Below, piece after piece: positions 10,444 through 22,327 of a stretch of 64,000 nt of DNA. A model generated the notes under the pieces. It made no database searches and had not been told where the DNA came from. It saw nothing but the letters and a program-made list of their open reading frames with translations. Source of the stretch: Chenopodium formosanum (taxonomy: Eukaryota; Streptophyta; Magnoliopsida; Caryophyllales; Amaranthaceae); the NCBI GenBank assembly GCA_024500155.1, contig CM044877.1:30503001-30567000 (forward strand). The letters run 5' to 3'. Within the stretch, counting starts at the first letter, position 1, and each line of letters opens with the position of its first letter. The translations under genes and the position numbers were made by a program.

Positions 10444-12705
10444 TCAAGCTCCAGTCTCCGTAGGAGAAGGAAGACTCAATGTAGGACCGCTCCACCCAGG
10501 ATCAACCTGAGGCTGAGGCTGTAGAGGCTGCTGTGATGACGAGCCTACCTCGTACATCACACCACCTCTGAAAGCCGAGGTAGCCTCTCCTACCGGTGCA
10601 GCATGAGCACCCACAGAAGAAGATCCCGAGCCCTCTGCGACATCAGCACGAGCAGCCTCAGAGCGACCACCTCTACCCCCTGATGTAGTACGACGACGTC
10701 TCGAGCTAGACCTCGTCGGATCCCTCCGCCCCTCAGGTCTGGTGCGGGTGTGAGAAGCAATAGGCTGGCCCTGCAAAAAGAATTTAATCGGAAACAAGGC
10801 AAAATTAAAGCGGTAATGCAAAAAATATATAAAGAAAGACTACCTCTCGGATGACGTCGTCCCGACGGCAGGTGGCCGCATCCCTCATCCGGACGAGCTG
10901 GCTCCGGAAGGCATCTATACATCGTGCCATCGCCGAAACCACCTCGCGCGAAAACTGTCAGAGAAATAAGTCAGTAAATTTGCATGATATATGAACACGA
11001 AATTCAGAAAAAACTAGGCTTACTCGAGTCTAGTGGCGAGGAATTGACCGCTCTACGAAGCGCTCGCCCTCGGGAGCCGGAGAAATCATCTCCTCAATCG
11101 GCCCATACGTCCCCTGGTAGTGGATGGACATACGGGGTGGCACAAAATCAGTAGTACCATCCTGATAAAACAAGAAAAATTCAGTAAAACATTACTTGAG
11201 GGCTACTTCATGGAAAGTAAAAGCTGAAAAATCATACCCTCACATCCTCAGCCAGTACGGGGGCTGGAGCTAAAAAAGGTAGTAGCTCCTCAGCATAGCA
11301 CCGCCCAAGGATCACATAGGACCGCCAAGGGGTACCAGCTCTCTCAGACATGCTCGACAACCGCGCGTCATCGAACATATGACGTGGTGGAGGAGTAGGA
11401 ACGACGAAGACATCAGAGGAATGTTGTCTAGCAACCCTCTCTCCTAAGTACGCGATCGCTCCATAAGTCCCCAAGAAATAGCGACGCTCAGCAGAATACT
11501 GTGCAGTTAACCTAAGGACTGTCCAGCCGCCCCACGGCCGGTATAGCACCTCAGGTCCCTGCAAAAAACGTCAATCAGGCAAGAGTATACCTAAAGCATC
11601 GTGAAAAAGCAAATAAACGATAAAAATCGTACCGCGATGATCTAGTTCCGGACATGTGTAGTAGACATATACACATGGCGGCCGCCCCAAGAGGGGCTCA
11701 CTGGAAATCCCCGCGGCGATGGTCTCGCCGGCGCAGCAGAAGGGAAGTGCTCGTAGAACCAGATCTACAAGGAGTTAAAATTGTGAGTAAATGCTAACTA
11801 AAGTGTAGAGCTAAACTTTATAGGGAATAACGTTTACCTCTACGACCTTCCAAAAAGCAGACAAAGCGACGTTCTTCCCAAAGGACCGCTGCCGACACGA
11901 GTCCCACAGCGCACGAACAAAGTCAGCATAGGCCAAGCTGGCCCAGTCATAAGTCCCGATCCGGTGAAGATCACGGACAGCAGGAAGATAGTAGAGCAAC
12001 GCCCTACTACCTTTGTCAGGGGAGAATGTCCCTGACAACAACATTAGCGCAAAGATGCGCACCCGCTGCTCTCGGGTGGTCGCATCGTCATCAAGAGCCG
12101 CTGCCAGCGTCGAGCGGCGAATTCCCCTAGCGCTAAACTAAGTCGTCTCAACCTCCTCCCGGGCCCGAATAGCGATCGGCCCCAATAGCTCCTCGACCTC
12201 CGAAGAAAAGACGTCGATCCCACTGTCGAAGGGCAGTGACACAGAGCTGAACTCCAGGCCTGTAATGAGACTAAAGTCCGTAGGGGTTACCATCATCTCG
12301 CCCTAGGGGAAGTGGAAAGTGTTGGTGGTGTCCCGGAAGAACTCCACCAAACCGCGCACTACATGGTGACCCCTGCTAGAGGCAACCATAGCCTCGAAGG
12401 TCTCAAATAGCGTAGTCAGTCCACAAGACTCCCATAGGAATCTCGTCTAAAGATCCCCGGCGATGTACATCTTGTACAAATCGCCCAAACCATCACAGCC
12501 GGAACCGTGATAGCGCGTCCTCCCAACTGTGATACCCCGTCTCACCCTCTCAGAAATATGGTGGACGAGGGCGAAGAACAAGGTCCGCTCATCCCACTTA
12601 GGGAGCCGACCAAGCAAAGTGGAAGGCGTGACGTCATCCTCTACGGGCTCATGCTCCCGTCTGGTGTTTCGGGACCGTCAAACCGAGCCTTGTTGTCTAG
12701 CCATA
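10444..12705 (-). pseudogene. Plant mobile domain (PMD) antisense gene of Tat-1, broken
   Basis: I place the start at the ATG at 12,705. Exon 1 runs to about 11,838 and carries the PMD core: TNTFHFP, GEMMVTPTDFSLITGLEF, and LLSGTFSPDKGSRALLYY with LHRIGTYDWASLAYADF. A splice donor (GAG|GTAAAC) follows, and an exon starting IWFYEHFP matches the conserved PMD W-x-YEHFP region. Further exons lie at about 11,561-11,239, 11,163-11,025, 10,955-10,845 and 10,770-10,444; the last is Arg/Ser/Gly-rich. In-frame stops in exon 1 at 12,681, 12,449, 12,305 and 12,140 (three TAG and one TGA, each one base change from Gln, Trp or Arg) disable it. PMD proteins are found in hosts and in transposons; host members MAIN and MAIL1 act in silencing and gene expression. 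Exon boundaries are by eye. Confidence 0.72.
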
Positions 12706-13431
12706 CTACATTGTGCAAAATCATCATAAGTTAAGGTTCTATAGTATCTAAGGTTCGCCTAGCCGCATGATACTATGTTCACAAAAAACAGAGTACGTAG
12801 TACTAAAATAGAGCACAAATTCAAATTGAGCATATATGGCATTTTCAAGCAATCACACAATTTCTTGCAATACTATTGTAATTATTGTGACAAATTGGAC
12901 AAGAATTGCTAGCAAAAACATCAAGAACAAGCCACATTGTTCTTCACGACCTTAGCAGGTCCAACAATGGCAAATTGCTCATTTCTTCACCAAATTGAGT
13001 CAAACAAGTCTTAAATTACTCCCCGGACAATATATAAACATAATCAAGCAATTTCATGGCATAAAACTTGACAAACAAAGCAAATTGAGCATTATAAATT
13101 TCGAATTTACATTAAATTCGTGAATAAGCATGCCAAAAATTCATAAAAACTGATGTGAGTTTGAAGAAAACTTACATATATCGGGAAAATAGATGAAAAG
13201 AGCTTTAATTTGCAACAAATTTGAGCGAATTCGGTCAAGAACCGAGCAATTGAAGTTTTCGAATTTTTTCGAGCAATTTCGCGACGAGCAGCCAGCAAAA
13301 TGAAGAGGAAAGGGGTATTTAAGGAAATCCCCGTGCTGGCGCCAAGCCCTATGCATTGGCGTCAAAAATTAGGCTTGGCGTCTGGCGCTAAGGCTAAATG
13401 AGTGGCGCTGATGGCTTTTTAGTGGCGCTAG
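12706..13431 (-). promoter_or_regulatory. Leader and promoter of the Tat-1 PMD gene
   Basis: On the minus strand, a degenerate motif cluster at 13,431-13,335 (one GGCGCC, one GGCGTC and four GGCGCT or GGCGTC variants) is followed by a TATA-like TTAAATA at 13,322-13,316 and then about 600 bp of AT-rich leader before the ATG at 12,705. The leader just below TATA is similar to the sequence at 63,940-64,000 of Tat-3 (aattcgctcaa and ttgcaaat are shared), which supports it as an evolutionarily kept promoter region. Confidence 0.6.
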
Positions 13432-14312
13432 AGCACCCAGCCACTTAGTGAGGTTGTTCTACCTTTCTGCAACATATTTTAGGTTCCTTGGTACGCTAGT
13501 TAGCCCCTCTAAGCAATTTGACATGATTTAGTAATCGGCTTGATTACGTAAAGTGATCGACCTGATGAAAGATCGTCTCACTTGGCTTAAAGCGCCTAAA
13601 CATTGGCTCATTAACAAAAAAAAGGGCACCGACATATAGGTTCAAAAGGAAAAGGCACCGACGTACAGGTTCAAAGCAACAGAAGCGCCGACGTATAGGC
13701 ATAGCGGGAGCAAAGTTCAGGCGAACTTTTAAAGATCGACAAGAGTGGGTCTTCGGTAATTTCCTTTGGGAAATTATCGCATCAAATGAGGATGACTTCA
13801 AGTAAGGATATCTTCGACAGCATTCCCTAGCTTGTGGAGAGTTGTCACACACAACTAGAGGTAATTTCAAGAGAAATAATCTTCGATGGTATTCCCTTGG
13901 ACGTGGAATATTATCAATGCGGATGGAGATTGTTTCGAGAGAAATAATCTTCGATAGTATTCCCTTGGACGTGGAATATTATCAATGCGAAGGAGGATCG
14001 TTTCAGGTGAAGCAATCTTCCAAATTGGAAGAAGTTACAGGCGTAGCAGTTTTCAAGTGGGATGGCATTCTCTAGCTTGTAGGAGGTCATCAAAACAACA
14101 GTAAAGCGGCAGCAAATCGGTTACTTTCAGAGACGTGTGCTCGACGGTGCAAGATACGCATTTCTTAACTCTTTTATCTTTTTAGCTAACGTTAGTTTGT
14201 AGGTATCGGTGTTACAAGATTGATTTAGGATCGCAGAACGTTCTGAATCATTCTCCGTCCCTATCGTTACTTTGACTTTTGTTTTCGAAACTTGTGTTTC
14301 TCCAAACTCAGT
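13432..14312 (+). repeat. Tat-1 3' untranslated region with tandem repeats
   Basis: No gene. At 13,624-13,705 a unit containing CACCGACGTATAGGTTCAAA occurs three times with small changes. At 13,871-14,006 a 68-bp unit (gagaaataatcttcgat to ttatcaatgcg) occurs twice with about 95 percent identity and with further diverged copies around it. Tandem arrays before the 3' LTR are common in Tat elements and can seed satellites. Tat-3 has the inverted homologous region at 62,967-63,700. Confidence 0.7.
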
Positions 14313-14327
14313 CAAAATGGGGGCTTC
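14313..14327 (+). other. Tat-1 polypurine tract
   Basis: AAAATGGGGGCTTC directly precedes the LTR start TGTAGACAC. Near-identical tracts precede the Tat-2 (37,844-37,859) and Tat-3 (62,951-62,966) LTRs on the minus strand. Confidence 0.8.
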
Positions 14328-14897
14328 TGTAGACACTGATTTGTGTCTCCCCAAAACCAAACCCGGTGATGAGTACCTTTCGTGTCGAATCATAATCGAA
14401 TGAAGCGAAAGTGTTGAAAGTTTAGTGTTGCGGAAGTTTTAATTTCTTTTCTCTTCTCTCTGTTTTTGAAAACTTATTTTAAGAAAACAGTCAATACAGT
14501 TTGTTGGTCCATGATATGGGTCCAATAGTAGTGTAGTTGGATGGGGCTTGACAAGAGCTTTCCAACGATATATTTTAAGCCCAATTCCGATGAATATTGA
14601 GGAAGTTATGGCCAATTTACTAAGCTGGGCCCGGTTTGAGCTTTATATGCGGCCCAATGATCTAGAGGAGGGCCTAATATGATTTATCATTCCTAATATG
14701 ATTAGGAATGGTTCTAGTTTTCTAGATTCTTCTAGAAGGTTCTTTTCATTCCTAATTCAATTAGCATTGATAAATTGACTTTTGTTGACTTTTTAGAGTT
14801 TTAATCAAAATTAAATAGCATTTTCGAGGAAATTATATGATTTTATCCTCCAGTACGGAAAATTTATCTGATTTTCGAAAACCCGTTGAAAACAGGC

Positions 14898-15061
14898 TTG
14901 GCGCCTGACCCTAGGCTTTGGCGCCTGGAACTAGCCATTGGCGCCTGGCGCCAGTGTTGGTGCCTTGCGCCAGTTAGCCAGGGTTTGCGCCAACTCTGAT
15001 TTTTGTGCGTCAGACTCTGTTTTGATATTTTATCTTTTTTGGTTAATTTTCTCTATAAATA
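14898..15061 (+). promoter_or_regulatory. Tat-1 LTR promoter: GGCGCC cluster and TATA box
   Basis: Four GGCGCC palindromes (near 14,900, 14,920, 14,940 and 14,947) and three GCGCC variants at 14,898-14,994 are followed by TATAAATA at 15,054-15,061. A transcription start would be expected near 15,090. Confidence 0.7.
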
Positions 15062-15813
15062 GCGTATTAAAAACTCCGTTTTCATTCACCAATTCTCATC
15101 ATTCACGAGTTCTCATCTACAATCAGTTTTAATTAATCATTCAATTCTTTCTTTCATTCTCTAAACTTTGTTTTCACATACAAAATTCCGCATTCACAAG
15201 ACTTAGAAACACCTAGCCATATTCGAAGTTGTCTTCGCCCTAGACGTGAATGGTTTTAATTTCTGAGGGTTTGGTCCCAAATCTCTCTTTCGATTATTTA
15301 ATTTAATTGTTTGTTTATTATTTTCCTTGAAGTTACTAACGTGTGTATTTTGTTATTAGAAAGAGGTACGAGGCATCAAAGTAAGCGCTTTAATGGTTTT
15401 TATTGATATTATGATGTAGAAATTATGTTTACATTGTTATTATGATATTCCTAGTATCATGTCTAGGGTAATTTTAATATTAAATATGATTCCTGCGATG
15501 CTTCCTATGTTCCTCCTAATATTTATTCATGTTAGTATCATGTTAGGGTTAAAGATTTGATTTTTATTGCTTAGTGACATGCTAGGGTTTGTTATTAATC
15601 TTGTTAGTATCATGCCTAGGATCTTGCTATGCTTTAACATGATTATTATTATTATTAATTATGATTGATATTATGATGATTATTATTATGATTATTCTTC
15701 ATGATTTACGATTATAATTGTTATAATTATTATGATGATTAATATGGTTGTTATTATGATGTTTATTGCTATGATTATAATTTTATTATGATGTTGCTTG
15801 ATTCATATTATTT

Positions 15814-16374
15814 TTTATTTTTTTTTTGGAAAATAAGATTTTATTACCAAAGAGAGAAAGTTACAACTTACAAAAGCTAAGTTATAACTACCACCAGAAC
15901 ACCAAAAGACCTGAAAACAACAGGCCACCCCACGACCAGTTCTAGATCTAAACCTAGCCACCTTCTAGGAAGGGTTCTGGAAACCAGGACCAGACAACAA
16001 AAAACCAGAGAAACAACAAAGCCAAACACCCGAAAGTCACCAAAAAAAAACTACAGTCAGGAGCAGACATGCCTGCAAACCGACCAGAAAACCAATAGAA
16101 CAAAAATAAACAACAAAAACAGCACCAAAGCTAGCACCAAAAGCAGACAACAAGGCACAGAGCAGTGCACAGCAGCACCAACAGCAGAGCACAGCACCAA
16201 CAGCAAGGCACAGCAAGGCAAAGTGGCAGCAGCAGCACAACAACAGTACATCAGCATAAACCAGCAGTGCAGCAACAGCAAACAGCACCAACAGACAACA
16301 GCAACACACTGCAGCAACAACAACAGCACCAAAACAGCAGTGCAGTAACACAACCAGCAGTGCAGCAGCAAGAC
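15814..16374 (-). mobile_element. 5'-truncated LINE-type or processed retroposed insertion in the Tat-1 LTR
   Basis: A 14-bp target site duplication GATTCATATTATTT flanks the segment (15,800-15,813 and 16,375-16,388). A T-rich tract at the left end is the poly(A) tail of a minus-strand insert, preceded by a 3' end reading ...GGTAATAAAATCTTATTTTCC, as in plant L1 elements. The distal part (about 16,150-16,374) is made of CAG, CAA and CAC triplets. No reverse transcriptase remains. It could be a truncated LINE or a retrocopied transcript. Confidence 0.75.
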
Positions 16375-17479
16375 GATTCATATTATTTATATTTATTGCT
16401 TGATCACACCTTTATTGCATGTTTAAAGGGAATTGGTACTTGTAATCATGCTTAATAAGATAATTAATAATCTTGTTTAGGGTTAATTGTGATTATAATT
16501 CAAGTGATCGCCAATAATAGTTTATTTCTGCATTAATATTCAACCAACATAGATTAAACAGGTTTACGGTTAATCCTATTGATTGCATGTTAGTCAGAAA
16601 GCGCACATGAATACGATCAGAATAAAGTAGAGGCCTATTATTAGGGCAGGTTCAATCTCTTTTAGGTTGGATTTGTACCCTCATCCCCGAACCCTTATTT
16701 GGTTCTAGACCTTATGGAGTTGACGATCTCTTGGATCGTTAAGGGGTGTAACCTTCATCCTATGAACGGTTTACAAGTTCCTAAAACTTGTTGGGGACTC
16801 TTTTGCTCTATCTTTTTCTTCCCTTTTGGACGCCACCGTACTTTAGTGTATGATCACAGTGGGGTTCAAGCTAGGGGATTAACGCTTGAAATTATTCCCT
16901 ACACAGAGTAATTCTCAATTTTATTCCATCAATTTGCCATTTTGGCTCATTCAGTTTCACTAAGTCTTTGCTAAATTGTTTGCTATGTGATATAGTTGAA
17001 AGTCTCTATTAGAGTCTTTCATGTTTGACTTAGTATTTAGCCTAGCTTATACTTAGTTCAAACATTTACTTAGTTTTATACATATGGGTTAAAAGTCTTT
17101 CAAAGCCCTTTAATTCATGTTTAACACGGTAAACTCCTTTACACGTTCAAACATTTTATCAAGTCTATACAATAGAACTTAATACCCAATAAGTACTAAG
17201 TATCGTCTTTTGTTTGGTTCATTGTTAAAAAATACTTTCAAATCTAAGCATTTAGAATTTGATAGTTATTTCACAACAGAGTTCGTAGACTTCTTAATGG
17301 ACCTTTATATAATTTACTTTTGCTCCCACTAAACTTCTTATTTATAAGAATTTCTATGTTTCTCCATAAGTCAATCCTCTTATTAACTTTATGAGAAAAG
17401 ACTTTCCAATTCCTATATGCAATGCTTCCTTTAATCCCATGACAGATTCCTTGAGCTTGCTTTCAAATCTAGCATTATT

Positions 17480-17770
17480 TAGATTTTCAAAACCCTTAGA
17501 CTATTCCATAGTCACCTACAAAATTATATTTTAGGAAGGCGGTTTTGGTATCTATTTTGCCATATTTCATATGAGCAATTTTGCTAAAAAAATCAAGAAA
17601 AGACTTTAGCTTTCCGATTGGTGAATAGGTTTTTATTAAAATCAACTCCGTGAAATTGTATCCTTTTCATCCAATCTAGCTATGTATGCATATACACTTC
17701 CACATTTATTAGTTTTCTCCTTGAAAACTTATTTGCAATCTATGGTTCTTTCACCCTTTATGCAAGTTAA
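17480..17770 (-). pseudogene. Copia reverse transcriptase remnant
   Basis: Reading the minus strand in shifting frames gives YIARLDEKD (compare YKARLVAKG), then TYSPIGKLKSFLDFFSKIA, then KYGKIDTKTAFLKYNF. These line up with the conserved copia RT blocks ETFSPV and WQMDVKTAFLNG in the right order. Numerous stops interrupt it. This is the strongest evidence for the copia call. Confidence 0.65.
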
Positions 17771-20700
17771 TCAAGTTTCAAACACGATTATCAAACATGG
17801 AGTCTATCTCGGATTTTTATGGCCTCTAACCATTATTCGGTATTTGGATTTGTCGTAGCTATCTTACAAGACATTATTCCTTTACTATCTAATAGTAAAT
17901 AGTATGCTTGTAAGTCTTAGGTTTATTTATAACTTAATAGAAAATTTATAGGATTCAACCCAAGCCTTTGGTGAATTCTATACCTATACGGGGCAATTGC
18001 ATCAACCACTGAATTTCAAGGCGCTTTCAAAGCCCTTTTATTATGTTGATCTTACTCCAACATTTCAGATATTTTATGAGTAATGAATTCTCTTTTAAGG
18101 CACTTGTAAAGTCCTTTTGAGTATTCTTCATCAAGCATTCTCACGAAGTCTTTTTAAGGTCTTCTGAGATTCTTAGTTCTAGTTTGTTGCTAAGCTCGAT
18201 GGTCTTCAAGTTCATTTTCCTCCCACTTGTCGTTTTGGAAACGTGTTAGTTTCTAGAAAGACACCACTTAGAACAATAAACACTATGTTCTCAATTAGGT
18301 TATGGAGGTAATGCCCATGGTCTCACTTGAATGCTTACAAACAGACATGTATATTGTCTTTGGGTAAAAGTTTGTTGTGATGAAACAAACAGTTAGATCC
18401 CACTTGAGCTATCTTAGCCTCTAATGAGCCATTAAGCTTTCACTCAACCACCTAGCTCTTGCTAAGCTGGTGAGCTCCCACTGAGTCACTTAGCTCCCAC
18501 TGAGCCAATGAACTCCCACTGTGGCTAAGAGTTTTAGACATATATTGAAAAGACATTTAGAAGATAATTCTATCCATAACTGAATATGGCGTCCTTTCTT
18601 AGCTTCGAAATTTTGTTTAGTGTATCATTAGTCCTTCGTGCAAATCTTAAGAACTTTATAGGAAGGGATGTGATCCATCATTGTTTGAGTCATTTTTAAA
18701 TGGCATCGAGGTCTTCGTGAAGTCATATAATGTTCTTTATGGAGTTATTTATGAAAATTTATATTTCATAACTTTGTGATGGTCACGCTTGGCTCAAGAA
18801 AACATCGCTTGATCTAATCTAGACGTTTTGATATCTTGCCAAGTCGATTCTATACTTCACTGAACTCTTAAAATATTCAAGGTCAAGTTTATTCACATTT
18901 GATGAATATAGCCATATTCTTTCAAATTCTTTGTGAGACATTGAAGTAAATGACTCCTCTTTAGCTTTCGGAGTCAATTATCTATACCAATAACAATAGC
19001 TCTATACTTTGTCGGTTTCAACAAGTAAGACTTGCTTGTCTTAGAATGATTCCGAATCGATCAACTATCAAGAGCCTATCTAATAGAGCCTTGATAATGT
19101 TCTTGTCGATGTGACATTGCTAAAGATGTTTGAAACGCAAATCATACCCATGAATTTGAGCTTTTGCTAGTTTATCATGTTAAGATAATGTTTGTTTATA
19201 ATCAAGCATTCTTGACTCATGGTTTAGACAACCATGCCATTCAAATAAATTTGCAACTATTGCTCATTGCTTTATCTCATAATCTTTAAGAACCATTTCA
19301 TATCATACTTTATCTCATAATCTTTAAGAACCATTTCTTTAAGAGTCTTTGACTTGTATACTTTGTAACACATAATTAACCATCTAATGCGCCATAAAAC
19401 AAAGTCCCATCTTTTCCTTTAATTCACGCTTGAATTACTACATCAATGAGTCCTACTCATCTATGTATTAAGAAAAAACATATGTTGGTTGTCAATATTG
19501 ACAATTTGAGTTTGCAACTCAATACTTCATGTTTTATCAAAACCACCTAGTATTTTGAATACATGATGTCCAACCGTCCTTTCGGACTTTGTTATAAAAG
19601 TCATTTATGAGAACTGTATTTTAAGAAATGCTTTACTTTTCTTTGAGAACCATTCTCAAAGATTTCCTTTACTAATCATGGAAAACAATACAATTTGATT
19701 TGGAATCCTACAAATATAAGTGCAAAGTATAATCATTTATCAAGTAAATAACATAATAAGTTTGAAAATTAAAAGGTATTCATGCAAATTTTCAATCTTA
19801 TTAAATGTCTTATCCACGCATTAAAATTGTCCCCATTTGGCGAGAATAAGTCGATTCCAAGATCCAAAGAAACAAAGAGTGGTTAAGCATGCTTTGGCTT
19901 GTATAACACTCAATCTCCTAAGGTAAGCAACGCTTTGCTAATGGCTCCAAGCCACTCTTGGTTGAATAAAACGTCGCATCTAATGCTCTCTCAACAATTT
20001 ATTCACTTTGCCACGACATGTTAGGACTCCATCACTCATATCATTGAGTACAACCAAAACCAACTTGCATACCCGGTATGCCTTACGTTCCTTGGAGAGG
20101 TAGTGATGCCTCGCTTTGGCGTAGCCCACCACTACCCTGGTTTGGTTGGTAAGTGTTGTTTTGGAATGACAAGTTTTACTCAATATTTAGGGACATAGGG
20201 TTTCTACGTTGGTTGATTTAAGTTAACTCAATTAATCATCACAACATTCAAAATCCTAAACATGCATCTAACATATAATTCATATACATAAACATATATA
20301 AATCGAAAAACATAAATAGAGATGCATTTGGCAACTAGCATGACCCCTTGAGATCTTCAAATCTTCAAAAAGACTTCATTTGCAACTTCATGGCTTCGTC
20401 TTCCAAGACTTAACCAAAATAAATGCAACTACTAGTGTCTACGATTAGGACTAATCTAAATATTAAGGTACAAAAATACTCAACGGTACACAGACCGTAT
20501 TTAGATTTACAAAAATACATCACGGATCGCAGTCCATATTTCTTATCCTAATCGGGCCCCACTAGTTGCCATTTCATAAAACCTGTGAGAGAATATACAT
20601 TCCATTCATCCATTCACTATCTGTGAATCGCCAATGCATTTTACAACGATAAATAAGTAACAACACATAAACACACGAGAATTACTAACTAATCTAGGTG

Positions 20701-22311
20701 GTTAATCCAATTAACACACCTAATTAAAACTAGTCAAAGTTGTTTTAACCGGTTATGTAAATAAACGCAATTAATATTTGAAGCTCCCACTAAATTCCGC
20801 ATCCAACTCATTTAATCTAATTAATAAAGCCATTAAAACCCAAAATTTTTCAAAATAAATTTTGTCAATGCCGCTCAAAACCCGAGGTCTAGCCTCCAAA
20901 ATTCTAATTAAAATAAAAAAAATTAATTAAAATAAACAAAACGGCCAAAAAGCAAAATTAAAAACGAGAGAAAAGTGCATCGAATACCCAAGGCTAACAC
21001 CCTTGAGCACTCATACGCACGCAAGTGCTGGGCGCTTGCCTAGCAGCCTCGGCCTTGTGTGTTGTGATGCTGCTGGGCACTGCTTGGCAGCGCGCACTCG
21101 ATGCGCGTCTAGCTGCAGTTGCCTAGCAATGTTGCTATGCCTAGCATCTTCTCGCACGCCCCTCACGCACCAAATTAACACATAGCTCCTCGCACACACC
21201 TAGCACCACACGCACCAAACGCAGCAGCCATCATTCCTCGGCAGCCCATGCAGGCTGTGCGAGCAACCCAACTGGCCAAGGGATGCTCATGGCTATTGTG
21301 CCTGGGTTTGCGTGCTTGTCCCTCGGGATTAATTCCCGATTTTGTGTGACATTTCTAATCAATTCTAAATTGATTTTAGAAGCAATATTTTGAGCAAAAT
21401 AAATGAAAATAAAACAAGTCCAACTTAATTAATTCATTCAAGTGCATTTAACCAAAATAATTTCCAAGAACCATTCTTTAATTAAATTGGTTTAACTTGG
21501 TGCAACAAAATGAAAAAAAAGGGCAATTTCTCACTATTAATTTAATCAATTTAATTTAATCTTGAGATTTTTGACAAAGTAAGAGGGAATTTGAAAAATA
21601 TGAACTTTAATCTTCAAATGAAAAATCCAACTACTAACATTTGTGAATCCTTAAAAAATTATATCTTCCAATATGAAGATAAACAAATTTCTATCACAAA
21701 GTTTCAAACTTTATGATTCCAATCAACTCAAAAATGATTAATTCAACAAAGTTCAACAAAAATTCATGGAATTTAGTAACTCAAAGTTTCAATCATTTAA
21801 CATAATTAAAGATTGAATCTTTAGTACTTGGATGCCTCAAAGAACAACAATTTCACACTTAATGCAATTTATTTGCAATTATGTGAAAAATAAAACCAAG
21901 CTTTCAAACACAAATTACCACCAAGTAATCATGCCTAAAGAGGTTTAAAATCGCATACAAAATATGTATTGAACCAATTACATAACCACCATAAATATTT
22001 AATTAATTTTCAAGGTAGAAAGACTTAAAAAATTTCGTCAAAACGAAAAATCCCTAAAAAATTGCATTTCTGGTCGTTTTTTTTTTGGCTAAAAACCGAG
22101 TCCTAAAAGGGTAAAAACATTTCCAAAACGCCATTTCCACCCAAAATTCACTATTTTTGGGTTGAAATCTGGGTTCGGGGCTGATGACATCTTTAATACG
22201 AGGTTAAAATAAATAAAACGAGCTACTAATCTAATTAGCAACTCAAAACCAGAAAAATTAAGCCATGAAAACCACCTTGAAAAAATATTATGATTTAAAA
22301 AATAAACGAGC
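17771..22311 (-). other. Copia interior: decayed gag-pol N-terminal area and leader
   Basis: No supportable gene. From 18,400 to 18,540 there are several short copies of CTCCCACTGAG in a row. Around 21,003-21,250 a GC-rich patch has repeated CTAGCA, TGCTGGGC and GCGCGCAC words, similar in style to the LTR patch at 22,980-23,245. The rest is AT-rich and I see nothing else in it. Confidence 0.4.
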
Positions 22312-22327
22312 GAGGCTCCGATACCGT
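22312..22327 (-). other. Copia primer binding site (initiator tRNA-Met type)
   Basis: On the minus strand, GGTATCGGAGCCTCG directly follows the LTR end CCCCAACA. It differs by one base from the usual GGTATCAGAGCCTCG complementary to plant initiator tRNA-Met. Confidence 0.7.

Larger units (their letters stand above)
1..16903 (+). mobile_element. Tat-1: Ty3/gypsy Tat-lineage retrotransposon with two antisense genes (5' end outside window)
   Basis: The order is leader, gag, protease, reverse transcriptase, RNase H, a second archaeal-type RNase H, integrase, two minus-strand genes, tandem repeats, polypurine tract and 3' LTR. A second RNase H before the integrase is the hallmark of the Tat lineage (Tat, Ogre, Retand). 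The 5' LTR is not in the window. The sense genes carry at least nine in-frame stops and several frameshifts, so the copy cannot move by itself. The 3' LTR borders a decayed copia element at 16,904, which suggests insertion into, or deletion next to, that older element. Lineage call is firm; the family name is unknown. Confidence 0.88.
14328..16903 (+). repeat. Tat-1 3' LTR
   Basis: The LTR begins TGTAG after the polypurine tract and ends CTACA at 16,903, giving a 5-bp terminal inverted repeat. Total length is 2,576 bp, about 2.0 kb without the nested insertion at 15,814-16,374. It holds a promoter (GGCGCC cluster and TATA), an ATT-rich stretch at about 15,640-15,800 and no gene. No second LTR of this family is in the window in the same orientation. 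Confidence 0.8.

Noticed and set aside
14127..14393. Similar 88- to 120-codon frames at 14,127-14,393 (minus) and 62,894-63,256 (plus)
   Set aside because: They cover the polypurine tract and LTR start in Tat-1 and Tat-3 on the non-coding strand; the match is explained by conserved cis-acting sequence.
16165..16455. Gln/Ser-rich open frame on the plus strand
   Set aside because: It lies inside the retroposed insert, runs across its target duplication into LTR sequence, and reflects CAG/CAA repeats only.
21003..21199. Ala/Cys-rich short frames on both strands
   Set aside because: GC-rich repeat patch in the copia leader; no domain, and both strands open by composition.
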